9,497 nucleotides of DNA from Candidatus Rokuibacteriota bacterium (lineage in GTDB: Bacteria; Methylomirabilota; Methylomirabilia; Rokubacteriales; JACPHL01): assembly GCA_016188625.1 (NCBI GenBank), contig JACPHL010000113.1, forward strand, positions 1 through 9,497, written 5' to 3'. The notes below the pieces were generated by a model that did not search any database, had not been told where the DNA came from, and saw only the letters and a program-made list of their open reading frames with translations. Both the position numbers and the translations under genes were made by a program. This document shows, in pieces, positions 1 to 5,595 of the stretch; position 1 is the stretch's first letter, and each line of letters opens with the position of its first letter.

Positions 1-317
1 ATGGCCGCACGGGTGCCCGGGGCACTAACCGCGACGATCACATCCACCTTCAGGCGAACCAGTTCGGCGGCAAGGGTGGGGAACCGCTCGTAGTTCCCGT
101 ATGCCCATCGGTGCTCCAGGGCGAAGTCCTCTCTCTTCCAGCCCAAGGCACGCAGCTCGCGCTGGAATGGTCCGAGGAATGGCGAGACATGCTCGTTGCT
201 TGTTCCTAACCAACCTATCCGGTAGACCTTCCTCGCCTGCTGGGCCTCGCCGGCCAGCAGGGCGGCGAGCAGGCTGAGACCGAGCGTGAGGAGAATGGCG
301 AGAGTTCTGGGCCTCAT
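1..317 (-). CDS. ABC transporter substrate-binding protein (ABC_sub_bind type), partial
   Basis: This is the N-terminal 105 residues of a periplasmic or lipoprotein-like solute receptor; the C-terminus lies beyond the window edge. It starts at ATG 317 with a strong AAGGGAGG ribosome site about 6 nt upstream. Residues 1-25 form a signal peptide: RPR at the N-terminus, a Leu/Ala-rich core (about 6-22) and an AGEAQQA exit region. Then come the hallmarks of the PF04392-type family: VYRIGWL (31-37), RWAYGNYERFPTLAAEL (70-86) and VDVIVAVSAPGTRAA (91-105). Family members bind small solutes, often of unknown identity, for an ABC importer, and many are orphans without permease genes nearby. It follows the sulfite oxidase-like gene after a 236-bp gap, so it probably has its own promoter. 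The family call is firm; the substrate cannot be read from the sequence. Confidence 0.88.
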   Translation of the reverse strand, partial: MRPRTLAILLTLGLSLLAALLAGEAQQARKVYRIGWLGTSNEHVSPFLGPFQRELRALGWKREDFALEHRWAYGNYERFPTLAAELVRLKVDVIVAVSAPGTRAA

Positions 318-553
318 GGCGACCTCCCTTGCTCCAGCGGACTGCCAGCAGGGTTAGCCCGCCTCTATGGGCCGGACTGGGAAGGACGGCAACCTGATGA
401 TACTGCTAACCGCGGCGCCAGGGAATAGCGAGAGCAGGGCTGGATCGCCAGAGACCCCGGTCAAGGTCTCGGCCACGATCTGGTTGACGCTAGCCTCGGA
501 TTCGGACGACCGGAGGTGCTGGGATTGAGGACGAGGGGAGGGGACGGCGAGCG
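318..553. other. Intergenic gap with no recognisable gene
   Basis: This 236-bp gap separates the sulfite oxidase-like gene from the ABC_sub_bind gene. On the minus strand it holds a 6-bp inverted repeat, GAGACC/GGTCTC, at 451-470 with no T-run after it, so it is not a convincing terminator. It also holds the GGGAGG ribosome site of the downstream gene at about 323-328. An open minus-strand stretch continues to a stop near 354, but its conceptual peptide matches no family I recognise. It is slightly less GC-rich than the genes around it. Presumably it contains the promoter of the ABC_sub_bind gene. Confidence 0.5.
397..402 (-). promoter_or_regulatory. Possible -10 element for the ABC_sub_bind gene
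   Basis: Read on the minus strand this is TATCAT, 5 of 6 matches to TATAAT, about 80 nt upstream of the start codon at 317. The hexamer 17 nt upstream (TTCCCT) is a poor -35 match, so this is only a candidate. It is the only -10-like word that stood out in a GC-rich gap that should contain a promoter. Confidence 0.22.
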
Positions 554-1213
554 CTACCGCGGCTCGCGGAGCTTCCGGGCCGCCTCGGTGCGCATCCGCT
601 GCATGGCGTGGGTCTCCTGGCCCGAGTACCGCTCCTCCTGCCAGGGGTCGGCGCGGAGGTGGTAGCCGTTGACTTCCCAGAAGCCAGGGGCGTTGACGTC
701 CATGAACTCGAACCCCCGCACCCACTTGGCGCTCTTCCAGAAGTAGAGGTGGGGGATGACCAGGCGGCAGGGCCCGCCGTGGTCGGGCTCGAGAGGCTTG
801 CCGTCGGCCTTGAGGGCGAGGAGGGCGCCGTCGGACAGAAGGTCCTCGAGGGTGATGTTGGTGGTGTACTCGGGATCGGCGTGGACCATGACGAAGTTGA
901 CCTCGGGCTTGAGCCGGATGCGCGTCATGATCTCCCCGATGGGGACCCCTTCCCAGCGGATGTCGAGGCGGCTCCACTTGGTCACGCAGTGGGCGTCGGA
1001 GACGGTCTCGACGCGCGGGAGGGCGAGGAACTCCTCCCAGGTCCAGGCGACCTCCTCCTCCGCGAGGCCGAAGCAGCGGAAGCTCCAGCGCCGGGGGTCG
1101 AAGCGGGGCGTGGCCCCGTAGGTCAGCACCGGCCACTTCTGAGTCAGGTACTGTCCCGGCGGGATCCGCTTGGCGATCTCGGGGTCCAGATCTTTCCCTT
1201 TCCACAAGCCCAT
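554..1213 (-). CDS. Sulfite oxidase-like molybdopterin oxidoreductase
   Basis: This 219-residue protein belongs to the bacterial sulfite oxidase-like molybdopterin domain family (oxidoreductase molybdopterin-binding domain). It carries the catalytic molybdenum domain without the haem and dimerisation domains of animal sulfite oxidase. Visible family features are PPGQYLTQKWPVLTYG (18-33), the SDAHCVTKWS segment whose Cys76 is the expected Mo ligand, a TTNITLEDLL segment (117-126), DHGGPCRLVIPHLYFWKSAKW (144-164) and GFWEVNGYH (177-185). There is no signal peptide, so it is probably cytoplasmic, unlike MsrP/YedY. The true substrate is unknown for most members; sulfite or a related oxyanion or S-oxide is possible. 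An in-frame TAA stands 15 nt upstream of ATG 1213, which fixes this start, and a GAGGG ribosome site lies about 10 nt away. It follows the DUF2283 gene by 44 nt on the same strand and probably shares its transcript. Confidence 0.9.
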   Translation of the reverse strand: MGLWKGKDLDPEIAKRIPPGQYLTQKWPVLTYGATPRFDPRRWSFRCFGLAEEEVAWTWEEFLALPRVETVSDAHCVTKWSRLDIRWEGVPIGEIMTRIRLKPEVNFVMVHADPEYTTNITLEDLLSDGALLALKADGKPLEPDHGGPCRLVIPHLYFWKSAKWVRGFEFMDVNAPGFWEVNGYHLRADPWQEERYSGQETHAMQRMRTEAARKLREPR

Positions 1214-1257
1214 GGCGTACGGGCCCTCTTAGCTACCCTGCTTCCTGAGCGCCTTTT

Positions 1258-1458
1258 TCATCCCGTTTCAAAGTGAAGGACACGCAGCAGCTCAGGAGCC
1301 ACCCTCCCGCTGAGGTTGAGGATCTCGACCCCGACCACCTGGCCCTGGGCGTTAAAGTCCAGGATGACCCCCGGCTGCACCTCCTCCGACTCCACGACGG
1401 CTGATTCGTCAAGCCGGAAATACAGAGCGTCGCTTTCTTTATCTACTTTAAGCCTCAT
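1258..1458 (-). CDS. DUF2283 domain protein, putative antitoxin partner
   Basis: This 66-residue protein fits the DUF2283 family along almost its whole length. It has an N-terminal MRLKVDKESDALYFRL strand pair, then acidic ESEEVQPGVILDFNAQGQVVG and VEILNLSGR, the typical end of the domain. The start at ATG 1458 is preferred over an upstream GTG at 1482 because a GGGAGG ribosome site lies about 6 nt before it and the family begins at this methionine. It overlaps the end of the DUF4258 gene by 11 bases, so the two are probably translationally coupled. DUF2283 genes are often found next to DUF4258 genes, and an antitoxin-like role has been suggested from that pairing. No DNA-binding motif is evident here. 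GC content is about 55% in the 5' part, below the flanking genes. Family call strong, role inferred. Confidence 0.85.
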   Translation of the reverse strand: MRLKVDKESDALYFRLDESAVVESEEVQPGVILDFNAQGQVVGVEILNLSGRVAPELLRVLHFETG

Positions 1459-1699
1459 CTCTGCCTCCCAGGCGACGGTCAAAGAATACCGTGATCACTC
1501 TCGCTGGAGTGAAGCGCGGATTCACCACCACGCGGAGGAACCGTCCCCCGCGTTCCGGAATAGCCTTGACGTAATGAATGGTACCATCTTCTGCTGTTTC
1601 CGTGCGATCAGGAGAATTGAGCGTGCGCTGCACCCACTCATCGGGGATGTCCCGTTCATGAAGCATGCTTCGCGCATGGCCGGAAAACTCGATCTCCAA
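1448..1699 (-). CDS. DUF4258 domain protein, putative RelE/BrnT-like toxin
   Basis: This 83-residue protein of the DUF4258 type has the usual layout. FSGHARSMLHERDIPDEWV (5-23) carries the conserved His8 and an Arg in the first helix. RTETAEDGTIHYVKAI follows, then GGRFLRVVVNPRFTPARVITVFFDRR (51-76), a strand-rich C-terminus resembling small RelE/BrnT-like nucleases. The best start is TTG at 1699, two bases after the stop of the aspartate dehydrogenase gene, because it keeps the conserved N-terminal strand and His; the first in-frame ATG lies inside the first helix. There is no good ribosome site, so translation probably depends on coupling to the upstream gene. The start is easily missed because it is TTG. 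Its 3' end overlaps the DUF2283 start. GC is about 56% over 1441-1680 by hand count, against about 70% in the neighbouring enzyme gene, which suggests a transferred cassette. Toxicity is inferred from fold similarity and pairing only. Confidence 0.8.
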   Translation of the reverse strand: MEIEFSGHARSMLHERDIPDEWVQRTLNSPDRTETAEDGTIHYVKAIPERGGRFLRVVVNPRFTPARVITVFFDRRLGGRDEA

Positions 1700-1701
1700 T
1701 G

Positions 1702-2502
1702 CTACGTACCGACCCGGAGCGTGGCGCCGAGCTCCCGGAGGAGGGCGATCGCCGAGAGGTAGGAGAGCCGACCGGTCCGGGGGTTCTCGGAGGGGACGTT
1801 CTCGACCTGGACCTCGAGCCGGCCGAACTCCCCCTCGACGACGATCCGGTGGCTGTTCCGCTCGAGTCCGGGCACGGCGAAGATCCTGACCCGGGTCCGC
1901 TCCGGCCCGATCCCGGCCAGCGCCAGGGCCGCGAGGACGTTGACGTTGGCGGGGAAGGCCCGGCAGGCCTCCGTGGCCGGCCCCTCGTAGAGGAGGGTCT
2001 CCCCGGTGAGGGCGTCGAGGTCGATCCGGTTCGCCTCGATCCACGGCGCCCCGGCCAGAGCCCGGGGCGGCTTCCGGGTCTCGAGGCTGACGCTCGTGAT
2101 CGCGCCGCCCCTGGCGCCCTTGACCCCGTCGAGGCCCGCGATCGCCCCGGAGGGGACCAGGATCCTCGCGCCGTGCCGCGCGGCCAGCTCGACCCACTCC
2201 GTCCGCCCGAGGAGGCCGCCGCAGGAGAGGACCATGAGGTCCCTCCCCGCGCCGAGGACCTTCGGGGCCAGCTCCTCGAGGGCGGCCTGCGTCGCGGCCT
2301 CGATGACGAGGTCCGAGGCCTGGATCAGCTCCTCGAGGGGGAGGTACGGGGGCTTCGAGGGGAGCGAGGCCAGGAACGCCTCGGCCTTCGCCCGGTCGCG
2401 CCCCGTGCCCCCCGCCAGCGCGACCCCGGGGATCCCCGCCTCCACGGCGCGGCAGATCTGGCGCCCGATCGTCCCCAGCCCCACGACCCCGACGCGGATC
2501 AC
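1702..2502 (-). CDS. nadX: L-aspartate dehydrogenase-like oxidoreductase
   Basis: This 266-residue NAD(P)-dependent enzyme resembles aspartate dehydrogenase/NadX, which converts L-aspartate to iminoaspartate or oxaloacetate plus ammonia. The N-terminal Rossmann motif VGLGTIG contains GxGxxG at 8-13. The family signature PSGAIAGLDGVKGA spans 117-130, FPANVNV is at 183-189 and RNSH (215-218) holds the expected catalytic His218. Length matches the family (about 260-270). The start is GTG 2502 with GGGAGGGG upstream. It sits 45 nt downstream of the orphan TctC receptor and 2 nt upstream of the DUF4258 gene. Members encoded beside TctC receptors, rather than beside NAD biosynthesis genes, are probably catabolic, so the nadX symbol is used only as a family label. 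The substrate could be aspartate or a close analogue. Confidence 0.88.
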   Translation of the reverse strand: MIRVGVVGLGTIGRQICRAVEAGIPGVALAGGTGRDRAKAEAFLASLPSKPPYLPLEELIQASDLVIEAATQAALEELAPKVLGAGRDLMVLSCGGLLGRTEWVELAARHGARILVPSGAIAGLDGVKGARGGAITSVSLETRKPPRALAGAPWIEANRIDLDALTGETLLYEGPATEACRAFPANVNVLAALALAGIGPERTRVRIFAVPGLERNSHRIVVEGEFGRLEVQVENVPSENPRTGRLSYLSAIALLRELGATLRVGT

Positions 2503-2547
2503 GACGGCGCCCCTCCCATCTCCACCCTCGCGTCCTGACGCATCGGG

Positions 2548-3492
2548 CTACGGCTTGCGGGCGTACCCCAGGGACCTGGCGAGCTCCGCGGTCAGGGCGT
2601 CGCGCCCCTCGAGGAACCCGGCGTAGGCCTCCCGGCCCAGGAAGCGCACCTCGGTCCCCTGCTTCCGCATCGCCTCGGCGAAGGCCGGATCCCCGGTCAC
2701 CTTGGCGCAGAGCTCCTCGAGCCTGGCCAGGACGGCCTCCGGCGTCCTCCTGGGGGCCAGGAACCCGCGGTTCACCGCGTAGGTGACGTTGATCCCGAGT
2801 TCCCTGAGGGTGGGCAGCTCCGGCGCCGCGGGGTGCCGCTTCTCGGTGGCGATGGCCAGGAACTTCATCTTCCCCGCCCTGGCCTCGTCGAGCCGGGCGA
2901 GGCTGGTCTCGGCGAGGCCGATGTGGTTGCGCATCAGGGCGCTCATGCGGAGGACCGTCTCCTCGTACCCTACGTACCTCCACTTCACCCCAGCCTCGCG
3001 CTCCACCAGGACCGGGAAGAAGTGGCTCGTGGAGCCCAGGGCGGCCCCGACCTTGATCTCTCCGGGGCGCTTCTTCGAGTCCGCGACCAGCTCCTGGAAG
3101 CTCTTCCACGGGGCGTTCGGGCTCGCCGCGAGGATGGAGGGGGTGGAGGTGGCCAGGCAGACCGGCTCGAAGTCCCGGTAGCTCACGTCGGAGACGCCGG
3201 TGTGGTAGGTGGTGTGGAGGGAGTCGTGGGCGGAGTAGAGCGTGTAGCCGTCGGGGGGCGAGGTCTTGGCCTCCCTGGCCCCCCTGGTCCCCGAGGCGCC
3301 GGGGATGTTGACGACGACGAGCGGCTCCGGGAAGTACTGCTTGGCGATCTCGGCGAAGACCCGCTTGATGGCGTCGGTGTCATCCCCGGGCGCCCACCAC
3401 GGCACGATGATCTTGACCGGCCGATCGGGGTAGGCGGCCAGGCCCAGGGAGGCCAGGGTCCCGAGCAGGGCCACCAGCAGCGCCAGGGTCAC
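2548..3492 (-). CDS. Tripartite tricarboxylate transporter-type (TctC/Bug) substrate-binding receptor
   Basis: This periplasmic receptor of the TctC/Bug family is about 314 residues long and usually binds carboxylates or amino-dicarboxylates such as citrate or aspartate. After a signal peptide ending near LAAYPDRP comes VKIIVPWWAPGDDTDAIKR, the family's first ligand loop. NIPGASGTRGAREAKTSPPDGYTL (63-84) and the C-terminal ELPTLRELGINV segment are also typical. The usual Gly-Gly of the first loop reads Gly-Asp here. Coordinates use the GTG at 3492, but a start 12 nt upstream at an ATT codon (3504) looks better. It lies 6 nt after GGAGG and adds IKRI, which gives the signal peptide its basic N-terminus; with GTG 3492 the GGAGG would be 18 nt away. 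No TctA or TctB membrane gene is in the window, so it is an orphan receptor. The aspartate dehydrogenase-like gene follows directly. Confidence 0.9.
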   Translation of the reverse strand: MTLALLVALLGTLASLGLAAYPDRPVKIIVPWWAPGDDTDAIKRVFAEIAKQYFPEPLVVVNIPGASGTRGAREAKTSPPDGYTLYSAHDSLHTTYHTGVSDVSYRDFEPVCLATSTPSILAASPNAPWKSFQELVADSKKRPGEIKVGAALGSTSHFFPVLVEREAGVKWRYVGYEETVLRMSALMRNHIGLAETSLARLDEARAGKMKFLAIATEKRHPAAPELPTLRELGINVTYAVNRGFLAPRRTPEAVLARLEELCAKVTGDPAFAEAMRKQGTEVRFLGREAYAGFLEGRDALTAELARSLGYARKP

Positions 3493-3504
3493 GATCCGCT
3501 TAAT

Positions 3505-3515
3505 GGGGGGCCTCC
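3505..3515 (-). promoter_or_regulatory. Ribosome binding site that favours an ATT start for the TctC gene
   Basis: On the minus strand this reads GGAGG (3515-3511) followed by CCCCCC, directly ahead of ATT at 3504-3502. The 6-nt spacing is ideal for ATT, while the first standard start, GTG 3492, would be 18 nt away. Confidence 0.55.
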
Positions 3516-3545
3516 GTGCTGAGACGCGATCGGGAAAGGCACTTC

Positions 3546-3575
3546 ATGGTAGCCGACTCGCCGGAGGGAAATCAA
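3546..3575 (-). promoter_or_regulatory. Candidate promoter upstream of the TctC gene
   Basis: On the minus strand TTGATT (3575-3570) and TACCAT (3551-3546) are separated by 18 nt, each matching the sigma70 consensus at 4 of 6 positions. Initiation would give a leader of roughly 35 nt before the ATT/GTG start. It lies just after a possible terminator at the end of livM, so TctC and the genes after it may form a separate transcription unit. Confidence 0.3.
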
Positions 3576-3578
3576 GCG

Positions 3579-3594
3579 CCCCGGGCGGCCGGGG
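3579..3594 (-). terminator. Possible weak terminator after the LivM gene
   Basis: The inverted repeat CCCCGG/CCGGGG with a 4-nt loop starts 5 nt after the LivM stop codon. On the minus strand it is followed by CGCTTGATTTCC, which is only partly T-rich. It could end or weaken the liv transcript. Confidence 0.35.
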
Positions 3595-3599
3595 TGGGC

Positions 3600-4517
3600 T
3601 CAGCGCACGCGGGCAACCAGCCGGCGCCAGAGGGCCGACCGGGCGATCCCCCCGGGCATGAAGAGCCCGACGAGGATCAGGAGGATGCCGTAGGTGGTGA
3701 GGGCGAGGTACTGGGTCTTGAGCCGCAGGATCTCCCGGAAGAGGTCCACGATGAACGCCCCCAGGATCGGGCCCACCACCGTGCCCGAGCCCCCCAGCAT
3801 CGCCATGACGATCGGCCCCAGGGCCGTCTCCAGGCCGAAGACGGTGGGCGGGATGAGGTAGGTGAGGTACCAGCAGTAGACCGCCCCGGCCAGCCCCGCC
3901 ACCCCGGCCGACCCCATCAGGGTGAGGGCCTTGAAGAAGAGGGCGTGGATCCCGAAGACCTCGGCCACCTCCTCGTCCTCCCGGATCGACACCAGGGCCA
4001 GGCCGATGCGGGAGCGGGTGATCAGGATGGTGGCGCACGCCATGCCCGCGACCAGGGCGAGGCTCATGTAGTAGGCGGGGACGAGCTGGTAGCCGGTCAT
4101 GACGGTGAGCCCGATGGAGCCTCCGGTCAGCCCGCTGAAGTTGAAGGCGAGGAGCTCGAGGAGCACCACCAGCCCGAAGGTCGCCAGGGCGAAGTAGGCC
4201 CCCCGCAGGCGAAAGAACGGGTAGCTGATCCCGCCGGCGAAGGCCATCGGCACCACGACCGCGGCCGCGAACCCGACGGCGACCGGCAGTCCCTCGTGGA
4301 CCAGGATCCCGAAGGTGTAGGCCCCGATCCCGAAGAAGGCGGCGTGGCCCAGGTTCAGGTAGCCCATGTACCCGCCCACCAGGTCGTAGGACTGGGCGAG
4401 GGCCATGGAGATGAACAGGAAGAGGAGGAAGGAGAGATAGTAGGCCTCGGCCCAGAGCGGGAGCGTGGCGAAGCCCGCCAGGAGCCCGAAGGCGAGGGCG
4501 ACCCGGACCGTCGTCAT
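3600..4517 (-). CDS. livM: Branched-chain amino acid-type ABC permease LivM
   Basis: This 305-residue inner-membrane permease of the LivM type pairs with LivH to form the transport channel of a Liv/HAAT-family importer. It begins with hydrophobic helices (about 5-40). Then comes the LivM signature DLVGGYMGYLNLGHAAFFGIGAY (45-67), a FRLRGAYFALATFG segment (102-115) and GGSIGLT (132-138). The ATPase-contacting EAA-like loop is SRIGLALVSIREDEEVAEVFGI (169-190), and LGGSGTVVGPILGA (241-254) follows. The C-terminal tail is basic. ATG 4517 overlaps the LivH stop codon as ATGA, so the two are translationally coupled. No LivG/LivF-type ATPases follow, which is incomplete for the family; they must be encoded elsewhere. 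The liganded solute depends on the upstream receptor, not on this subunit, and need not be an amino acid. Confidence 0.94.
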   Translation of the reverse strand: MTTVRVALAFGLLAGFATLPLWAEAYYLSFLLFLFISMALAQSYDLVGGYMGYLNLGHAAFFGIGAYTFGILVHEGLPVAVGFAAAVVVPMAFAGGISYPFFRLRGAYFALATFGLVVLLELLAFNFSGLTGGSIGLTVMTGYQLVPAYYMSLALVAGMACATILITRSRIGLALVSIREDEEVAEVFGIHALFFKALTLMGSAGVAGLAGAVYCWYLTYLIPPTVFGLETALGPIVMAMLGGSGTVVGPILGAFIVDLFREILRLKTQYLALTTYGILLILVGLFMPGGIARSALWRRLVARVR

Positions 4518-5374
4518 CCCAGGAGCCCCCGGGGACGGACCAGGAGGACCGTGATCAGGAGGATGAACGCCACGGTCAGCGACCACTCCGTCCCCACGTA
4601 GAAGGCCACCAGGGACTCGGCGAGGCCCAGGATGAGGCTCCCGAAGAGGGTCCCCGGGAGGTTCCCCACGCCGCCCAGGACGATGATGGCCAGGTACTTC
4701 AGGGTCAGGGGGAGCCCGATGTGGGGGGAGATTGAATAGAGGGTCACGAAGAAGACCCCGGCCACCGCGGTGAGGGCGGTGCCGAGGCCGAAGGAGACGG
4801 CCGAGACCAGGGGGATGTTGATCCCGGCCAGCATCGCCCCCTCCCGGTCCTCCATCACCGCGCGGAGGGCCTTGCCGACGTACGCCCGCCGGAGGAAGAG
4901 GTGGATCCCCGCGGTGAGGATCACGATGAGGCCGAGCATGAGGAGGCGGATGGAGGAGACCACCACCCCGCCGATCCGGAAGGGCGGGAGGAAGTAGTCG
5001 ATCCCCTTGATGGGGTGGGTCTGGGAGAAGGCGGCGACGTCCTCGACGGAGAGGGAGATCCCCAGGGTGATCAGGATGGTGGCCACCAGGAATTCGTGGT
5101 GCTCCATCCCGGCGATCGGCCGGACGAAGAGCCGCTCCATGACCAGGCCGGCCAGGAAGAAGACCGGGAGGACGGCGGCGACGGCGAGGAAGGGGGGGAG
5201 GCCGAGGGTCGTGTAGAGCCAGTAGGTCAGGAGCCCGCCCAGCATGAGGAAGTCGCCGTGGGCGACGTTGAGGACCCGGAGGACCCCGAAGATGATCGAG
5301 AGCCCGAAGGCCCCCAGGGCGTAGATCCCGCCCTGGAGGACCCCCCCGATCAGGAGTTGGACGAGGATCTCCAT
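4514..5374 (-). CDS. livH: Branched-chain amino acid-type ABC permease LivH
   Basis: This 286-residue polytopic membrane protein is the LivH partner of a Liv/HAAT importer. Diagnostic segments are the N-terminal LLIGGVLQGGIYALGAFGLSIIFGV, LRVLNVAHGDFLMLGG (32-47), the EAA-like cytoplasmic loop VGKALRAVMEDREGAMLAGI (166-185) and VLGGVGNLPGTLFGSLILGL (232-251). The protein ends VRPRGLLG, also typical. About eight hydrophobic segments can be counted. ATG 5374 has only a weak GGGG ribosome site, so expression may be modest. The gene is separated from its binding protein by 221 bp that include a terminator-like hairpin, and its stop overlaps the LivM start. Family identification is secure; the substrate is unknown. 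Confidence 0.94.
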   Translation of the reverse strand: MEILVQLLIGGVLQGGIYALGAFGLSIIFGVLRVLNVAHGDFLMLGGLLTYWLYTTLGLPPFLAVAAVLPVFFLAGLVMERLFVRPIAGMEHHEFLVATILITLGISLSVEDVAAFSQTHPIKGIDYFLPPFRIGGVVVSSIRLLMLGLIVILTAGIHLFLRRAYVGKALRAVMEDREGAMLAGINIPLVSAVSFGLGTALTAVAGVFFVTLYSISPHIGLPLTLKYLAIIVLGGVGNLPGTLFGSLILGLAESLVAFYVGTEWSLTVAFILLITVLLVRPRGLLG

Positions 5375-5534
5375 GGCTGCCCCATGCTAGGTGCCCCAGA
5401 GAGGGGCGTCGCCCCGGGCGGAAGGCGCCAGCCCCTCGCTCCACACGCTCCGCGGCGCACCCGTCAGTGGCTCGCCGGGCGGGGCCCCTCCCCCGCTTAA
5501 CGTTCCGCTCGGGGCCGGCGCCTCCAGCCCGAGG

Positions 5535-5568
5535 TCAACAAGAAAGGGGGGCCGATGCCGGCCCCCCT
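5535..5568 (-). terminator. Hairpin with T-tract between the binding protein and LivH genes
   Basis: On the minus strand AGGGGGGCC, a 6-nt loop and GGCCCCCCT form a perfect 9-bp stem (5568-5545), followed directly by TTTCTTGTT. It starts about 30 nt after the receptor stop codon. It fits a Rho-independent terminator or a leaky attenuator that lowers permease expression relative to the binding protein, and it could also protect the 3' end of the receptor mRNA. Confidence 0.7.
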
Positions 5569-5595
5569 CCGACGGACTGCGTCCGGCCGCCCGGG

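Noticed and set aside
451-470. Inverted repeat GAGACC/GGTCTC in the gap after the sulfite oxidase-like gene
   Set aside because: The stem is 6 bp with no T-run, about 85 nt past the stop codon, too weak to call a terminator or operator.
608-1276. Long plus-strand open frame opposite the sulfite oxidase-like gene
   Set aside because: Its peptide is low-complexity and matches no family; it is the antisense shadow expected in high-GC DNA, where stops are rare.
3500-3547. 15-codon leader frame before the TctC gene
   Set aside because: It has no ribosome site and its ATG overlaps the candidate -10 box. It is mentioned only as context for the unusual start.
3600-5444. Single 614-residue frame covering LivM and the LivH region
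   Set aside because: Only its C-terminal 305 residues are LivM. The upstream part is Pro/Arg/Gly-rich antiframe of LivH, and the ATGA junction at 4517-4514 shows two separate genes.
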